From NCBI GenBank assembly GCA_014529385.2, contig CM043964.1:164997-228996 (forward strand): a stretch of 64,000 nt of DNA, read 5' to 3'. Below the pieces are notes generated by a model. The model saw only the letters and a program-made list of their open reading frames with translations. It was not told the origin of the DNA and did not search any database. Positions 33,302 to 46,600 of the stretch are shown here, one piece after another. Numbering within the stretch: position 1 is the first letter of the stretch; each line of letters starts with the position of its first letter. The stretch is from Adiantum capillus-veneris (taxonomy: Eukaryota > Streptophyta > Polypodiopsida > Polypodiales > Pteridaceae). Both the position numbers and the translations under genes were made by a program.

Positions 33302-34687
33302 TGTTGTCATAATTAACTAATATCTAATTCTCTTAAGTGATTTTCTCATGTTAAAGTGATCATGTAATAAGAGGAAGTACCAGGGGAGAAAAAGCTAGAA
33401 TATTGGTTAAGCTGGTAGACTGGCCACTGTAGGGATCCAAAGGAGGGAAAATAGGGATCCAAAGGAAGGGGCCATTTGCAAAAGAGCAATGTGCAACAAT
33501 GGGCTTCAAACACCCCAAGGTTTAGCCCATTAAGACTTCCAAAATGCTAAGGTTACGTCCAATGGTCAAAACCTAGGGCAAATTGGATGCTGATGTGAAG
33601 ACCTTAAAGTCTTCACATATCCCTAGATAGGAGGGGGTGAGGTAGACCAATGAGTATTAGGCTAGAGTACATTTAGTTTAATTCATTTTAAAACACTTGA
33701 TAAAAGAACCAATAGAAATTAATCTCTCTAGAAGACTATTGGACAGTGTCCCAATGTGACGAGACATGGATATGCAAAAACTGAATAACAAAAAATTGCA
33801 ATTACACAGAGTAGATGCAGGAGATCAGAGATGTATATTGATATCAATTCCCAAGTACAAGAAGAGCGTAGCTCGTATCAACCTCCCGACCACCCCGGAG
33901 CTATCTCACTCTCAATCTGTGCACAGTTCTCAATCGCACTCTCACTCTCAATCTCAATCACAAGGCACCATCACAGTAGAATAGCCTCCCTCTGCATACG
34001 CGCTGTCTTCTTCACGCCAAAAAGTGGCTATTTTTTACCTTGTTCCAGTCTTTAGAAAAGCGGCCCAAAAATAGGTTCGCAAAAAGATGTCCTGCATTCA
34101 AACACATAAAAACCACACTCGCGAGTTAGCAAATTTAGAATGCATGCTGATATCCTCTACCATGCTGATTACTAAGCAATGATAAGCTATTATGAGTGAT
34201 TATGTGACGAGATATACTTCTTTCCCATAAGAATACTCCTTCTTCCTCTCAATCTACTCTCATACCTTGCTAGCTCTCACCATCTTCGAAGGTGTGTGAG
34301 GTCCTCGTTCTAAGACCGTGAGGGAATTGATAATGTGTTTTACAAGTGTTAGCTTGGTGCTTGAAGCTTCCATCTTCATTGCACCAACAAGTTATTGAAA
34401 GAACATAGAGTATTGTATTGTAAAATGTCTCCTTTGATGGGGGAAACGTATAATACAAAGACTTTTGGAGGGCGGACCGGCTCTCTGTTTATCCGGTCCT
34501 CAACTATTGTCAATAGCTTAATTTATCTCTCTTTTGAAGTATTGTTCATGCCTATCTAACTAGGTGTTATGCTTTATGTTGCTCTCTCCATCCAAGTACT
34601 CTTGCTATGCTCATTAGGAATCTAAATGCTTACTATGTCTATGTTATTTTCCGCTACATACAAGTTACTAGATCATTAAATGTTACA
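33302..34687 (+). mobile_element. Chromovirus 5' LTR
   Basis: Starts at about TGTTGTCATAATTAAC and ends CATTAAATGTTACA. It is homologous to 53,980-55,537 except for a deletion of about 125 bp near 33,630 and a replaced segment, 33,752-34,145, that has no match in the other LTR. The TATA-like CCTATATAGG of the 3' LTR reads CCTAGATAGG here. Confidence 0.85.
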
Positions 34688-34689
34688 TT

Positions 34690-34703
34690 TGGTATCAGAG
34701 CAC
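34690..34703 (+). promoter_or_regulatory. Primer-binding site for tRNA-iMet
   Basis: TGGTATCAGAGCAC, two bases after the LTR end, is complementary to the 3' end of initiator tRNA-Met and would prime minus-strand synthesis. Confidence 0.9.
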
Positions 34704-35094
34704 AAGGTTTCTCTTTTCTTGCTCAAGAAGGGAGGTCCTCAAGCTAACTATAAATGGTTGGTATTAATCATTGCAATTGAATAAGTAGAATATGGATTTT
34801 TCAACCTTGCAGTGCGCCTGCTTCGTGCAGATAACAGGGCATCAACGTGGAGAGCTATGGTCTTATTAGTGGAGTCCTATGGGGCTCGCCTACGGTTGAA
34901 CCACTATTGAGCTATTAGAAGCTTGACAAGAGCCGGTACTATTTTGGTGTTGAAAGACCCTCTCTTCTATTCCTTGCAATTAATGATAATCATGCCACGG
35001 GTAGAGGAGCTTGAGTGCTTTTCTAAAGGGCTTAAGAGGAGTAGCAACTAGGGCTTGAAGTGCCAAAGTACACCCAAGAATTTACACCTAAAAG

Positions 35095-36600
35095 TTGTTA
35101 GAATGGTTGACGATAGTAAAGAGAGTTAAATTAATGTTGATAGCTTTGATTTTGCTAATGAACAGGCTACTAATGATGCCCCTATGCTTGTCAATTACCT
35201 TGTTTCCAGGCTTCAACAAGCCATGGGCAATCCATCCCTCTAAGTTAAGTGTAATGGCAGCTACATGCTCATGGGATTCTCCAAACTCCCCATAAAGAAA
35301 AAAGAGTACCTAGGAAGCCTCCTTGTGAGAATTCCAAAAGAGGCCTCTCTCCAATTCAGGAAGAAGAAGAGGATCCATGTGAAGGGCTCAAAAATCTACT
35401 ACTTGATGATGCATCTCCTTCCCAAAGGAGAACTCAAGAGACCCCACCAAAATAATGAGAAAGAAGTGAATCTCCTGGCACATCGGCAGAGAGGGTCCAC
35501 GAGGACGGCGAGAAAAATTCTCTCCAACACCCCCAAAATGGAGAAGACCATCGCACACTTCTCCACACCATAATTCAAAGAGGGATGATAGAAAACAAGA
35601 GAAGAAAAAGGTGATAAAGAGGTCACCCTCTTCTCCATCTTCTTCCTCCTCTTCCTTGTATGAAGAAAGTGATGGTGCAGAGAAGAAGGAACAAGGGAAG
35701 AAAAAGGTGAGAAAGAGGTCACCATCTTCTCCATCCTCCTCAAATTTTTCCTCATCTGAAGAAAGTGACCGTGCAACTTTTGAACCACCAAAAATAAGAG
35801 GCCATATGGAAGAGGTCGTCTGAGCTCAATAAGTTCAAGGAGGGAGGAAAGAAAATCTCTTTTGTTACCTACGATGGCACCTTTGGTGCTATGGACAAAG
35901 TCTCGGCCTTCATTCAACAATTGGATGCGACGTTTGGAGATGAGGGCTTCACGGAGCCCTCAAAGCTACACCATGTAGCTATGCATTTTCAAAAGTATTC
36001 CATGCAATGGTGGTCTAGCCTACAGGAAAATGGTAAAGCTCCATGAACATGGAAAGCTTTCAGAGCTTCCATTATGAAGTAGTTTTTGGCTACCGATGCC
36101 AAAGACAAAGTACTCACCGAATGGAAAAGCTTGAAGCTCTCTCACTACGAATCTATCCACAAATATGTAGAAAAATTTTGGGACTTACATCTGAAAGCCA
36201 CTGTCTTCAAAAAGATGGAATTTGGAGAGCAAAAACAAAAAAATTGTGCGGGTCTAACTGAAGATATGGCAGACTATGTCAACTACCAAATGCCACGCAC
36301 CATATCTGTGGTCATACACCATACCATGGTGGCTGCCCGAATCCATTTCCAATGGAGAACAAGGACCCTAACAATGAGCCTAAGGGGAAGGACAATGTCC
36401 AAAAGTCTCCTAAAGGCAACACCAACAACAACAAAGCTAAGGAGAAGGGAGTTTATAAAGGAAAAAATAGACTCTCTCCTGTAGAGCTTGAGCATTATCA
36501 TAAAGATAACCACTATTTCAAGTGCGGGGAGCAAAGGCATGCTTATCGTGCTTACCCCCATAAGAATACATGAAATGAGCCTCTTGGAGCTACCTTGGTT
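35095..36600 (+). pseudogene. Chromovirus gag
   Basis: An acidic/serine-rich N-terminal part includes a near-perfect duplication (KRSPSSPSSS ... EESD twice, about 35,606-35,795). Then the gag core, YDGTFGAMDKVSAFIQQLD, HFQKYSMQWWSSL, WKSLKLSHYESIHKYVEKFW, matches the retrotransposon gag family. The zinc knuckle (about 36,515) reads HYFKCGEQRHAYRAY: the first and last cysteines of CX2CX4HX4C are tyrosine, so it is inactive. Several stops and frame changes. Confidence 0.8.
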
Positions 36601-37064
36601 GAAATCCAAGAAGAGGAAGCTCACTACAAAGGATCTCCTCTGTGCCATGCTTGGGGAAAGGTAAGAGAACATGATGCTTTTATTCTCTTTGACCCTGGTT
36701 CTACTCACAATTTCATATCTATAGAGTTGGCCACCAAGCTAGCGCATCCAAGCCTATGAGATGGGATATGTCCTACTAGCCGATGGTGCTTTCAATGGGC
36801 AAGAATCTTCAATCACTCCCTTAATTGGGAAATTGAGGCTCCATGTCCAAAGCTATGTGGACAAAGAGGACTTCTTTATCCCTCCTCCAGGCATGAAGAT
36901 GTAATCCTAGGGGGACCATGGTTTGATCGCATGGATGCCAATATTAAGTTCCCTGAAAGGGAAATCTACTTTAGGTTCAAGAAAAAAGATATGTACATAG
37001 TTGCTAAGGAGTTGGGTAACACCGAGTTTTACCAAGCACCGAGCAAACTTTATCGAGCAAACAC

Positions 37065-37065
<1 letters not shown>
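36601..37065 (+). pseudogene. Chromovirus protease
   Basis: AFILFDPGSTHNFISIELA (about 36,675-36,735) is the DxG active-site region of a retroviral-type aspartic protease, and EDVILGGPWFDRMDANIKF (about 36,895-36,950) is the second conserved block. A stop near 36,760 and frame changes break it. The coding sequence ends at about 37,065 in a (GA)n tract; RT resumes only at about 50,650. Confidence 0.85.

Positions 37066-37072
<7 letters not shown>

Positions 37073-37103
<31 letters not shown>
37073..37103. repeat. (GA)n microsatellite at left edge of nested insert
   Basis: About 31 bp of GA repeat at the point where chromovirus coding sequence ends. Confidence 0.95.
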
Positions 37104-37107
<4 letters not shown>

Positions 37108-38599
37108 ATTATTTGTTTTCATTTCCAAGTCATGAGTAACACTTTAGTAATCATTAACATCATTTTTGAACAACATAGTAATTATAACAATTGATTTCAT
37201 CAAGTAGAAAACATGATAGTTTAGCATGAATGACACTCGTCATCGATGAAGGCATGTCTTTTACCTGGTTTGTTGGAGGCTTGAACATTGTATTATGGAT
37301 CTCGCACCATCCTTTTAGCCCCGGCCTCAATGTACATAGGCAAGGCACTTTCATGAAGCAAAAATCAACACATCAAACCTCACATAGTGCAAACCAAGTT
37401 TTTTTTAAATCATTCAAAACCACATCAATAGCTGGATAGCTACTATCAAATATTGCAATGAACATACATAGCTTGCAAAGAAAAAATATACGTAAGGGGA
37501 GGTACTAAAAAAATAGCATGTCCATGACCAAAAGAAATGGAATGCTTACAAATGATCGAACAAGTTCCGAGAGGGAGGTTTATTCGCCTCATCCACCACA
37601 TCCACAGAAGTAGAGGTACTAGAGGCCAAAGCATGCGTGTTTATGCTATAGAAATAGATTCACCAAATAACACACTTGTGGCATCAATGATCGTAATCAA
37701 AACTCTACATGCTTGCCTTTTTTTTAAAGTGTAATACCCAACAAACATTCAATTACATATACCGAATTTATCTAGCTATAATCAATACTTTTTTTCATTT
37801 TAATAAAAAAATTAAGCTTGAACACCTAATTCTTGCCAGACTTAACACATGGCCCATGCAATCTCTCTATGTGGACAAATCATGTAAAGCTTGTGGGCCA
37901 AATATGCAAACCGATGGGACACTCTCCAAAATTGTCCCATGTCGATGTAGGTCAGCTAAGGGAAGTGTCACAAAAGGGTAATTCTATGAACATGATACTA
38001 AAGATAGTAGTAGAATAATGATATGGGTATTTAATTCTCTGTACCCTAAAAGTGGTCGTTGGCAAGCAATTGAGGAACTTAGAGCCCCGTCTCGCCAAGG
38101 GATTGCAAGACCTATAGGACAATCATCCTATGCTCTGCAAATTACATCTTATTTCTCGATAGTCATGGAGAGAAAACACAATTTCCCCGAATTATGGTTC
38201 AAATGCATCCTACTTTTCAATTTGAGGTTTAAGCCTATGTGTTCTAAGTTTTACCTATTTTCACAATTTTAGCAGCACTTGCAACACGGTCTTCATGTCC
38301 TGTAAATCCTGCAAGCGGATTGGTGTGACAGTTGTTTTTGGAGGATCCAAGCTGCTATAACCCCTAGAGGTGCGGGGTGGGAAGGGGCTCTTAAAGCACA
38401 TAATAGTGGTGGGTTGTCCCAGTTATTAGTATTTATTGGCACTGCTTGCTTGCAGGGAGCGATATAAGCGTGGTGCCTATCAAATGTTGTACACAATTTT
38501 AGGCTTTTTGAAACTATTTTAAGATGCTATTTTTTAGCGTTCCTTTGGAGTCATGCCTTTAATAAAAATATCACTTGCATAAAAAAAGCTTATTTGTCG

Positions 38600-39800
<1,201 letters not shown>

Positions 39801-39849
39801 CGGAATGGGCACCAAGGAGGTGGAAAGGACCAGCCAGACTTTGAGTACA

Positions 39850-41660
39850 TAGGCTGCCATTGGGTGTCGTCTGCGGTGGCCTGTCTCACAACCGGTAGCT
39901 GTTGCAGAGAAGCTGTCGGGTAAGGAGAAGCAGTAAGTTCGAGCAGCCTGCCTGGTTAGGACGATCAAACAAGTTCAATCGGGACACACACCTTAACCAT
40001 TCCGTGTCGGCACGGGAGCATTTAGGATAAAGTCCCAATAAACTTACATGTTGCAGACTTCTACACGCATTTTCAAACTCCTCTCGAGAGATCATTTGAT
40101 TTTCAAACAACCAACACCAAGTTTGATACTCGGTATGGTTCTCTCTATATCTCTGCACTTCTCTGGTCGGGCGACTCATGGTAATGTTATAGTGACAAAA
40201 AATAGCAACCAATTAATTAAATGAAAAAAACTAGATTTTTTACAATAAAACTAATATTTTTACTTACATATTTGTCTTTCCAAGCCGTTTTTCCTCCCGA
40301 ACCATAATGCGTAGGAGTCTTGGGATTGGCCTCAACTTGACGCGTATACATCCTCGCACCGGTTGCCCTTTCGTCCTCTTTCTCGCCCATAGCGGTCTCC
40401 CACTCCACATCATGGACATTTCCTGGCTGATAGCTATGCTCTGGAGACTCCATTGTCTTCTTTGCCGCTCTCCTCACACTAGATTTTTTGTTCTTCAGAA
40501 ATGTTTTGACATGCTTTTAATGCGTAGGAGTCTGGATGGGATATCGGCCTCAACTTGACGCGTTATACATCCTCGCACCGGTTGCCCTTTCGTCCTCTTT
40601 CTCGCCCATAGCGGTCTCCCACTCCACATCATGGACATTTCCTGGCTGATAGCTATGCTCTGGAGACTCCATTTGTCTTCTTTGCCGCTTCCTCACACTA
40701 GATTTTTTGTTCTTCAGAAATGTTTTGACATGCTTTTTGTTCTTCAGAAATGTTTTGACATGCTTGCAACCATTGCCTTGAGAATTGTTTGCCCCTCAGG
40801 GTTGGGGAAAAACCATGTGCATGGTTGTCTCTATATATGCGAGGTTGTAGGGATCTTGCTGATCAAATTTGAAAAAGCAATTGATATATGTGGAGTGGAT
40901 TAATTGGTTGACGTGTGTGCGGAATCTCCTGCCCTGTGCTGTCCCGAGATCCAACATACCTCCTCTATGAACCTGGTAGTATAACCTGCGAGCATCTGGT
41001 GAAGGCATGTCATGGTCCTCATCTTCTGCTGGAGCAGGGAGTGGTGACTGTGGAGGAGAATCTGTAGTACTTCCCCCCCCCCCCCCTTCCCCCAAAACAA
41101 CAACTAGCTCCGCTCCCTCGTCGAGATCGATCGGCGCTAGCGCGCGAGCTGCCCTAACGCTGACTGCCAGAAGAGCGCCGACGTGAACCTGGGACAGAAG
41201 GTGGGATAGGTGATGGATAGGTGGATGCCCGTGGCATCGGACCCTGTGGCGTCGCACCCAACGGCGTCGGACCCTGGGGCGTTGGACCCTGTGAAGGAAA
41301 AGTTGAACCTGGAGCTGTAGCTGGAAAACTCTGCAGGTATGGAGTGCCACCAGTCGGAGTAGAGACCTCTGATAATCCAAAAGCTGCTAGCTGCGCCGGT
41401 GAATAGCGCTGTGTAAGGGTCTGCTATGAACCTAACCACTTAGCCTAAAGACGCAATGCCCTCTCCACATCTGGATTGGTCACAGGTACGGCAGTGGACC
41501 CACCTAGAGCGTCCCGAAACCAGCCGAACCCTGATGATGACTGCTGAGGAGACGACTGTGAATGATAGGCAGAGAGCGTCGAGTAGACATCATCCCGCCT
41601 GCCATGAAATCCTCAATGCTGCGAAAGCGTGGTGTGGAAGAAGAAGACATGGTCTGCATT
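39850..41660 (-). pseudogene. Thr/Pro-rich coding remnant, possibly CACTA second gene
   Basis: The minus strand is open over long stretches in changing frames. At about 41,400-41,150 a TP/GP-rich stretch (TPQGPTPLGATPQGP) resembles in style the proline-rich part of the CACTA-A second gene. It is followed by SPDARRLYYQVHRGGMLD (about 41,000), HDVEWETAMGEKEDERATGA (40,400) and RENHTEYQTWCWLFENQM (40,130). Intron-like gaps separate them. I do not recognise a family with certainty. Its position left of CACTA-B suggests it belongs to that element or to a relative. Confidence 0.4.
40307..40768. repeat. 213-bp tandem duplication plus 30-bp duplication
   Basis: Copies start at 40,307 and 40,520 (both ATGCGTAGGAGTCT) and end in GTTTTGACATGCTTTT. 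Within the second copy's end, TGTTCTTCAGAAATG is duplicated again with a 30-bp period (40,709-40,738 and 40,739-40,768). 213 is a multiple of three, so the unit itself keeps frame, but small indels in copy 2 break it. Confidence 0.9.
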
Positions 41661-41689
41661 TATTACGACAAAGATTAAACTAGGGTATA

Positions 41690-42019
41690 AAATTTGAATA
41701 TATGATTAAAAAATTTACACATTGATTTTTTTCAAACATTGGATTTTTTAACATTGGATTCTCTATAGTATCCAATGTTGAAAGAATCCAATGTGTGTCT
41801 ACAACCTATAAAAGAGTCTTGCAAAGCCTCGAGTGCTAATAAGATATTAGTGTGTGTATTGACTAATAAGAGATTATTGTGTTTATGATTTGTGTGATCG
41901 ATTGTGTGATCACTTGGACGGTCATTGGGGCCTAATACGTCACCTATGACTTAATCATGGAGGTATGTTTCTGTTTTTGTGTTGATTGTTGTTTAATTTA
42001 ACATAATTAGTGTGTGTTT
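41690..42019. other. Non-coding AT-rich stretch
   Basis: Contains direct and inverted copies of AACATTGGATT/AATCCAATGTT at about 41,735-41,800, able to form a hairpin. No gene seen. Confidence 0.5.
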
Positions 42020-42840
42020 TAGTGTTGGCTTGTGTAATTGGCTTGTGCACATACTAATTAGTGTGTGTTAACATACACTAATTAGTGTGTTTTAACATAC
42101 ACTAATTAGTGTGTGCATTAGATTGTGCACACACTAGTTAGTGTGTGTTAACATACACTAATTAGTGTGTGCATTGTCTTGTATAATTGGACTAATCACA
42201 CACTAATTAGTGTGTGAATTGGCCAATTCCATTGGTCAATGCACACACTAATCACACACTAAATAGTGTGTGTATTGACCAATCACATTGGCCAATGCAC
42301 ACACTAATCACATACACTAAATAATATGTGTATTGGCCAATCCAATTGACCAATGCACACACTAATCCAAAACTAATCAATGTGTGCATTGACCAATCAC
42401 ATTGGCCAATGAACACACGAATAGCACACTAATTAGTGTGTACATTGACCAATCACATTGATCAATGCACACACTAATCACACACAAATTAGTGTGTGCA
42501 TTGACCAATCACATTGGCCAATGCACACACTAATCACACACTAATTAGTGTGTGCATTGACCAATCACATTCGCCGATGCACACACTAATAACACACTAA
42601 TTAGTGTGTGCATTGACCAATCACATTGGCCAATGCACACACTAATAGCACACTAATTAGTGTGTACATTGACCAATCACATTGGTCAATGCACACACTA
42701 ATCACACACAAATTAGTGTGTGCATTGACCAATCACATTGGCCAATGCACACACTAATAACACACTAATCACACACTAATTAGTGTGTGTTAACACACAC
42801 TAATTAGTGTGTGCATGGCCAATCCCAAATTTAACATATT
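42020..42840. repeat. Palindromic minisatellite, about 57-60 bp unit
   Basis: About ten tandem units built of two palindromic blocks, CACACTAATTAGTGTG and CATTGACCAATCACATTGGC followed by CAATG. Variant units (with GTGTACATTG or CACACAAATTAG) recur with a period of about 225 bp (42,422 and 42,649), a higher-order pattern. Simpler CACTAATTAGTG palindromes flank it on both sides. Confidence 0.92.
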
Positions 42841-43019
42841 AGGTTATGCAAGTAATAAAATCTAACAAGTTTAGATTTTGCAAGTAACTAATAATTAACA
42901 AATTTAAGTTTTGGTGTGTCTTTACTTACACTAATTAGTGTGTGCATTAGAATAATGCACACACTAATTAGTGTGTGTAAAGAACACATGCATTAATTAA
43001 TGTGTAAAGAATGTACACA

Positions 43020-43135
43020 TGCACTAATTAGTGTGTGTGTATGTATGTGTATGCATGTGTGTGCATGCGTGTGTATGAGTGTATGCATGTGTGTATACGT
43101 GTGTGTGTATGCATGAGTGTGTATGCGTGTGAAAA
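43020..43135. repeat. (TG)n-like alternating purine-pyrimidine tract
   Basis: About 115 bp of GTGTGTATGCATGTG-type repeats, likely able to form Z-DNA. It lies between the minisatellite and CACTA-B. Confidence 0.9.
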
Positions 43136-43671
43136 AATCAAAAAACATAACAACAAAACTTACATGGAATTGAAGCGCTTGTTGGGAGAGGGTAGCAGAG
43201 TGGAAGAGTAGAGATGGTGGAGAGTAGAAGAGTAGAGATGGAGGTAGAGCTCAAGGTTGTGAGGTTCGCACTCTCGGATTCTGTGGAGAAGACGATGAAA
43301 TTAGAATTTTAGGGCTTTGAACTTCGCGGGGCACGCGGGTGCCCCTATTTATAAAAAAATTTGAAATTTGATTTTCCGCTCCTATTACCGCGAGCATTAC
43401 TGCGTCTCTTACCGCAAACATTACCGTGTATATTACCGCGGCGCATATTCGGGCCAAATAAACAGATGGCCACGTTCTGACATTATTACTATTGATCCTC
43501 ACAATCTATTGATACTATGTTTTTTATAAAATATATATATAAAATGAAAGTATTTCTAGTACTTTGAAATTGACATTTTTACCTAAATGGTTAATTTTTA
43601 CTTTTTACTGATATTTTATTAACATTCTTTGGTAATTTGATTTTAATTAGTGTATGTAATTTATTAATGTA

Positions 43672-46600
43672 GGTTGCTTGGGATAATTTTGGCCCGTACT
43701 TTGAACCGGATAGATCACGGTGGTTGGCCGAGCGATTACCATGCCCATGCGTGCGGTGCAAATGCGCCATTGCTCGACTTTGACGGATATGCTTGAGCCA
43801 TGTAGAAGATTATGGACTATGGGATGATCCTCGCAAGTGTGCACGGATGGAAACAAACGATCCGCCAATTGTACCGGCTATTGACGTCACCCCACATTGG
43901 CGTGTGGTTGGTGGAGGAGGGTGGAAGAGCGCATGCGCCAGGAATCCATTAGAGAGGGAGGAAGCACATCAAATCAGCCAAGTACTGCTGCTCCCTCTTA
44001 TCCGAGTGACCACATCCCATCTCCTTACGTGGATGCAGAAGACGACCATTTGCATAGAATGGTTGAGGATCTCTTTGCATGAGAGGAGGAGCATGAACCA
44101 GAGTGTGCATGCGAAGAAGCTTCCGAGCGAACGAGGAGTGAGCTACTCGATTCGGCAAACACCGCACTATATGATAGATGCTCTTACTCCATTTTAAGGC
44201 CTTCTCTCGAAGTCCTTAACCTTCAGGCAATGTTTGGATGGAGCAATGCTAGTGTCGACGCACTTTTGAGGTATGTTTACAGATTGTGAAGGATGCTTGT
44301 GGAGTGCATAAATTAGCTTCTCATGTACTTTCTTCTTGTGATAGGTTGCTAGGAAAGATGCTGCCAGCTGGCAATCACATGTCGCATTCATGCTTGCGTG
44401 AACGATTGTGTGCTCTTTCGTAATGATCATGCCAATTGTGACACATGTCCATCGTGCGGGGAGCCTAGATTCAAAGAAGGAATGCAGAGCAACAGAATTC
44501 CACATAAATTTTTGAGGCATTTTCCACTCATCCCTTGCATCCAACACATGTTTAGATCGAAGGGTACGAGCGAGCTTTTGAGTTGGCATGCAAAAAACCG
44601 CTCCACAGATGATATTATGAGAGTGCCAGCTGACTCACCAGCGTGGAAGCACATAGAGGACACATGGCCAGAGTTCAGGGATGAGCCTCGTCACTTGAGG
44701 ATTGGGTTAGTTAGTGATGGAGTGAATCCATTTGGGCACCGCTCTACTTCATGGAGCACTTGGCCGGTGGTTGTTGTAAACTAGAGTATTCCGCCTTGGG
44801 AGGCAACAAAAAAGGGAAACATTTTACTATAACATCTCATTCCAGGAAAGCACAAGGTAAAAAAACATGGATGTATATCTGCAGCCTCTTATTGATGAGC
44901 TTCAAGAACTATGGAGAGGCATAGATGTCATTGACATTTCACGGCCACCACGAGACCGCAATGTCGTCATCAAGTACATTCTCATGTGGACCATGCATGA
45001 TTACCCAGGATTTGGAGAGGTATCTGGTAAGTATGCACATGTTAATTGTACTCTTTGCTTTAGGTTTATCATCTCATGTGTAACGTTTGTTTACCTCTTG
45101 GCAGGATTGGCAACATCTGGACATAGTGCATGTCCCACTCGTGGCCCTTCCCTTGTGACAGAGAGACCTCCTCTTCTTGGGAAGGTGATCTATCCCAACA
45201 ACCATTGCTTCCTACCTCCTTCACATCGTAGATATGCTCCCCCTATCAATGGAGTGCAGCCGTTCCATTGGAACATGGCTGATTGGGCGAAGCATTGGGA
45301 GGAGCATCATGGTACTTCACCGCCTCCTAATGGGTTGCCAAAGGGTATGTCGAGGTACTCAATCTTCTTGTCGCTCCCCTATTGGGATTCGTTGAAAATT
45401 CAGCACTTATTGGACCCTATGCATGTATTCAAAAATGTTGGGCAAGCTGTATGGGATCACATAATTGGCAAGAAGGATTCATTGGGTGCTAGGGAAGATT
45501 TAAGAGCCATTAGACGTCTCCCCCCTTCAGCCACGCCCCGCATGGGGGAGCGGGGAAATATGATTCTCCCAAAAGCACCGTGGATAATGTCAAAGGCAGA
45601 CCAAGAGCGGACAAAGCAAGTTATTGCATCCATCAGAACTCCAACGGGATATATGCGGTCACTCAAAGGTGCTTTCACAAAAACCAAAAAGGGTGGCTCC
45701 ACTCAATTGTATGCATTGAAATCCCATGATTGGCATAAAATCCTTCAGGTAAGAGTAGAACAATTTGTGGTGTCTATGTGTCCTTATATATAGGTTGACA
45801 TTCACTAAGATTTTTTATTGCTTGTAGTTTGTACTTCCCATAACTATTAGTGGTTATGGGGACACTAAGGCGAAGGCTGCAATATTCAAAGTGGGTGAGA
45901 TTGTGAGGTAATGGGTTTTTTTCAAGTACTATATCATGTTGTGCATGCATGAACTTTGGAATTTTTTTTCATCTACTATATAACGTTTGCCCTGTAGATT
46001 TGTGAGCTCGAAGGAGATAGAAGTAGAAGCCATACCAGTAGCCCATCAGCTAGTAGTAGAGGGAGTGTGTGCTATTGAGGATGCATTCCCACGTACAATC
46101 CTTGTTAGCCAAATACACCTATTGCTTCACCTTGTTGAGGAGATTGCCATTTGTGGGGTGGTTCACTCTAGATGGATGTTCTTCTTGGAGAGATTCTTGA
46201 AGACTTTAACACTAGAATGGTAACCTAACAGGACATAAAAGTGTCCTTTCAGGGTTTTGGGAAAAAATTCCAAAACCATAGTAGATCCACTCATTTTGAA
46301 AAATCCTTTCATGAGCTTATAGTTCAATAACTACTACATATGGAAAAAATGAGAAACTTGTAATTTTTCTCATCCCTTGGTCACTACAAGCCTCCAAAGT
46401 TGATGGACCAGTGCATTTTGCCCAAAAAAACAATTTCTTACGGTTGATTGCATATAAATAAGAGTGGAGATTTTTGTAGGACATGAGATAAAATGCCCCG
46501 TTAACTTCAATGGGTTGGTGACCCTCTGGATTCAAAAGGAGCCATGGAGAATGTCAAATGATAATGGATCTCTTACAATTGGAACCTTGGGGGCAATGAT

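Noticed and set aside
35399-35920. 173-residue minus-strand frame
   Set aside because: Antisense shadow of the serine-rich chromovirus gag; no domain.
42020-42840. CRISPR-like repeat-spacer array
   Set aside because: Units are contiguous palindromic repeats without unique spacers, in plant DNA; it is a minisatellite.
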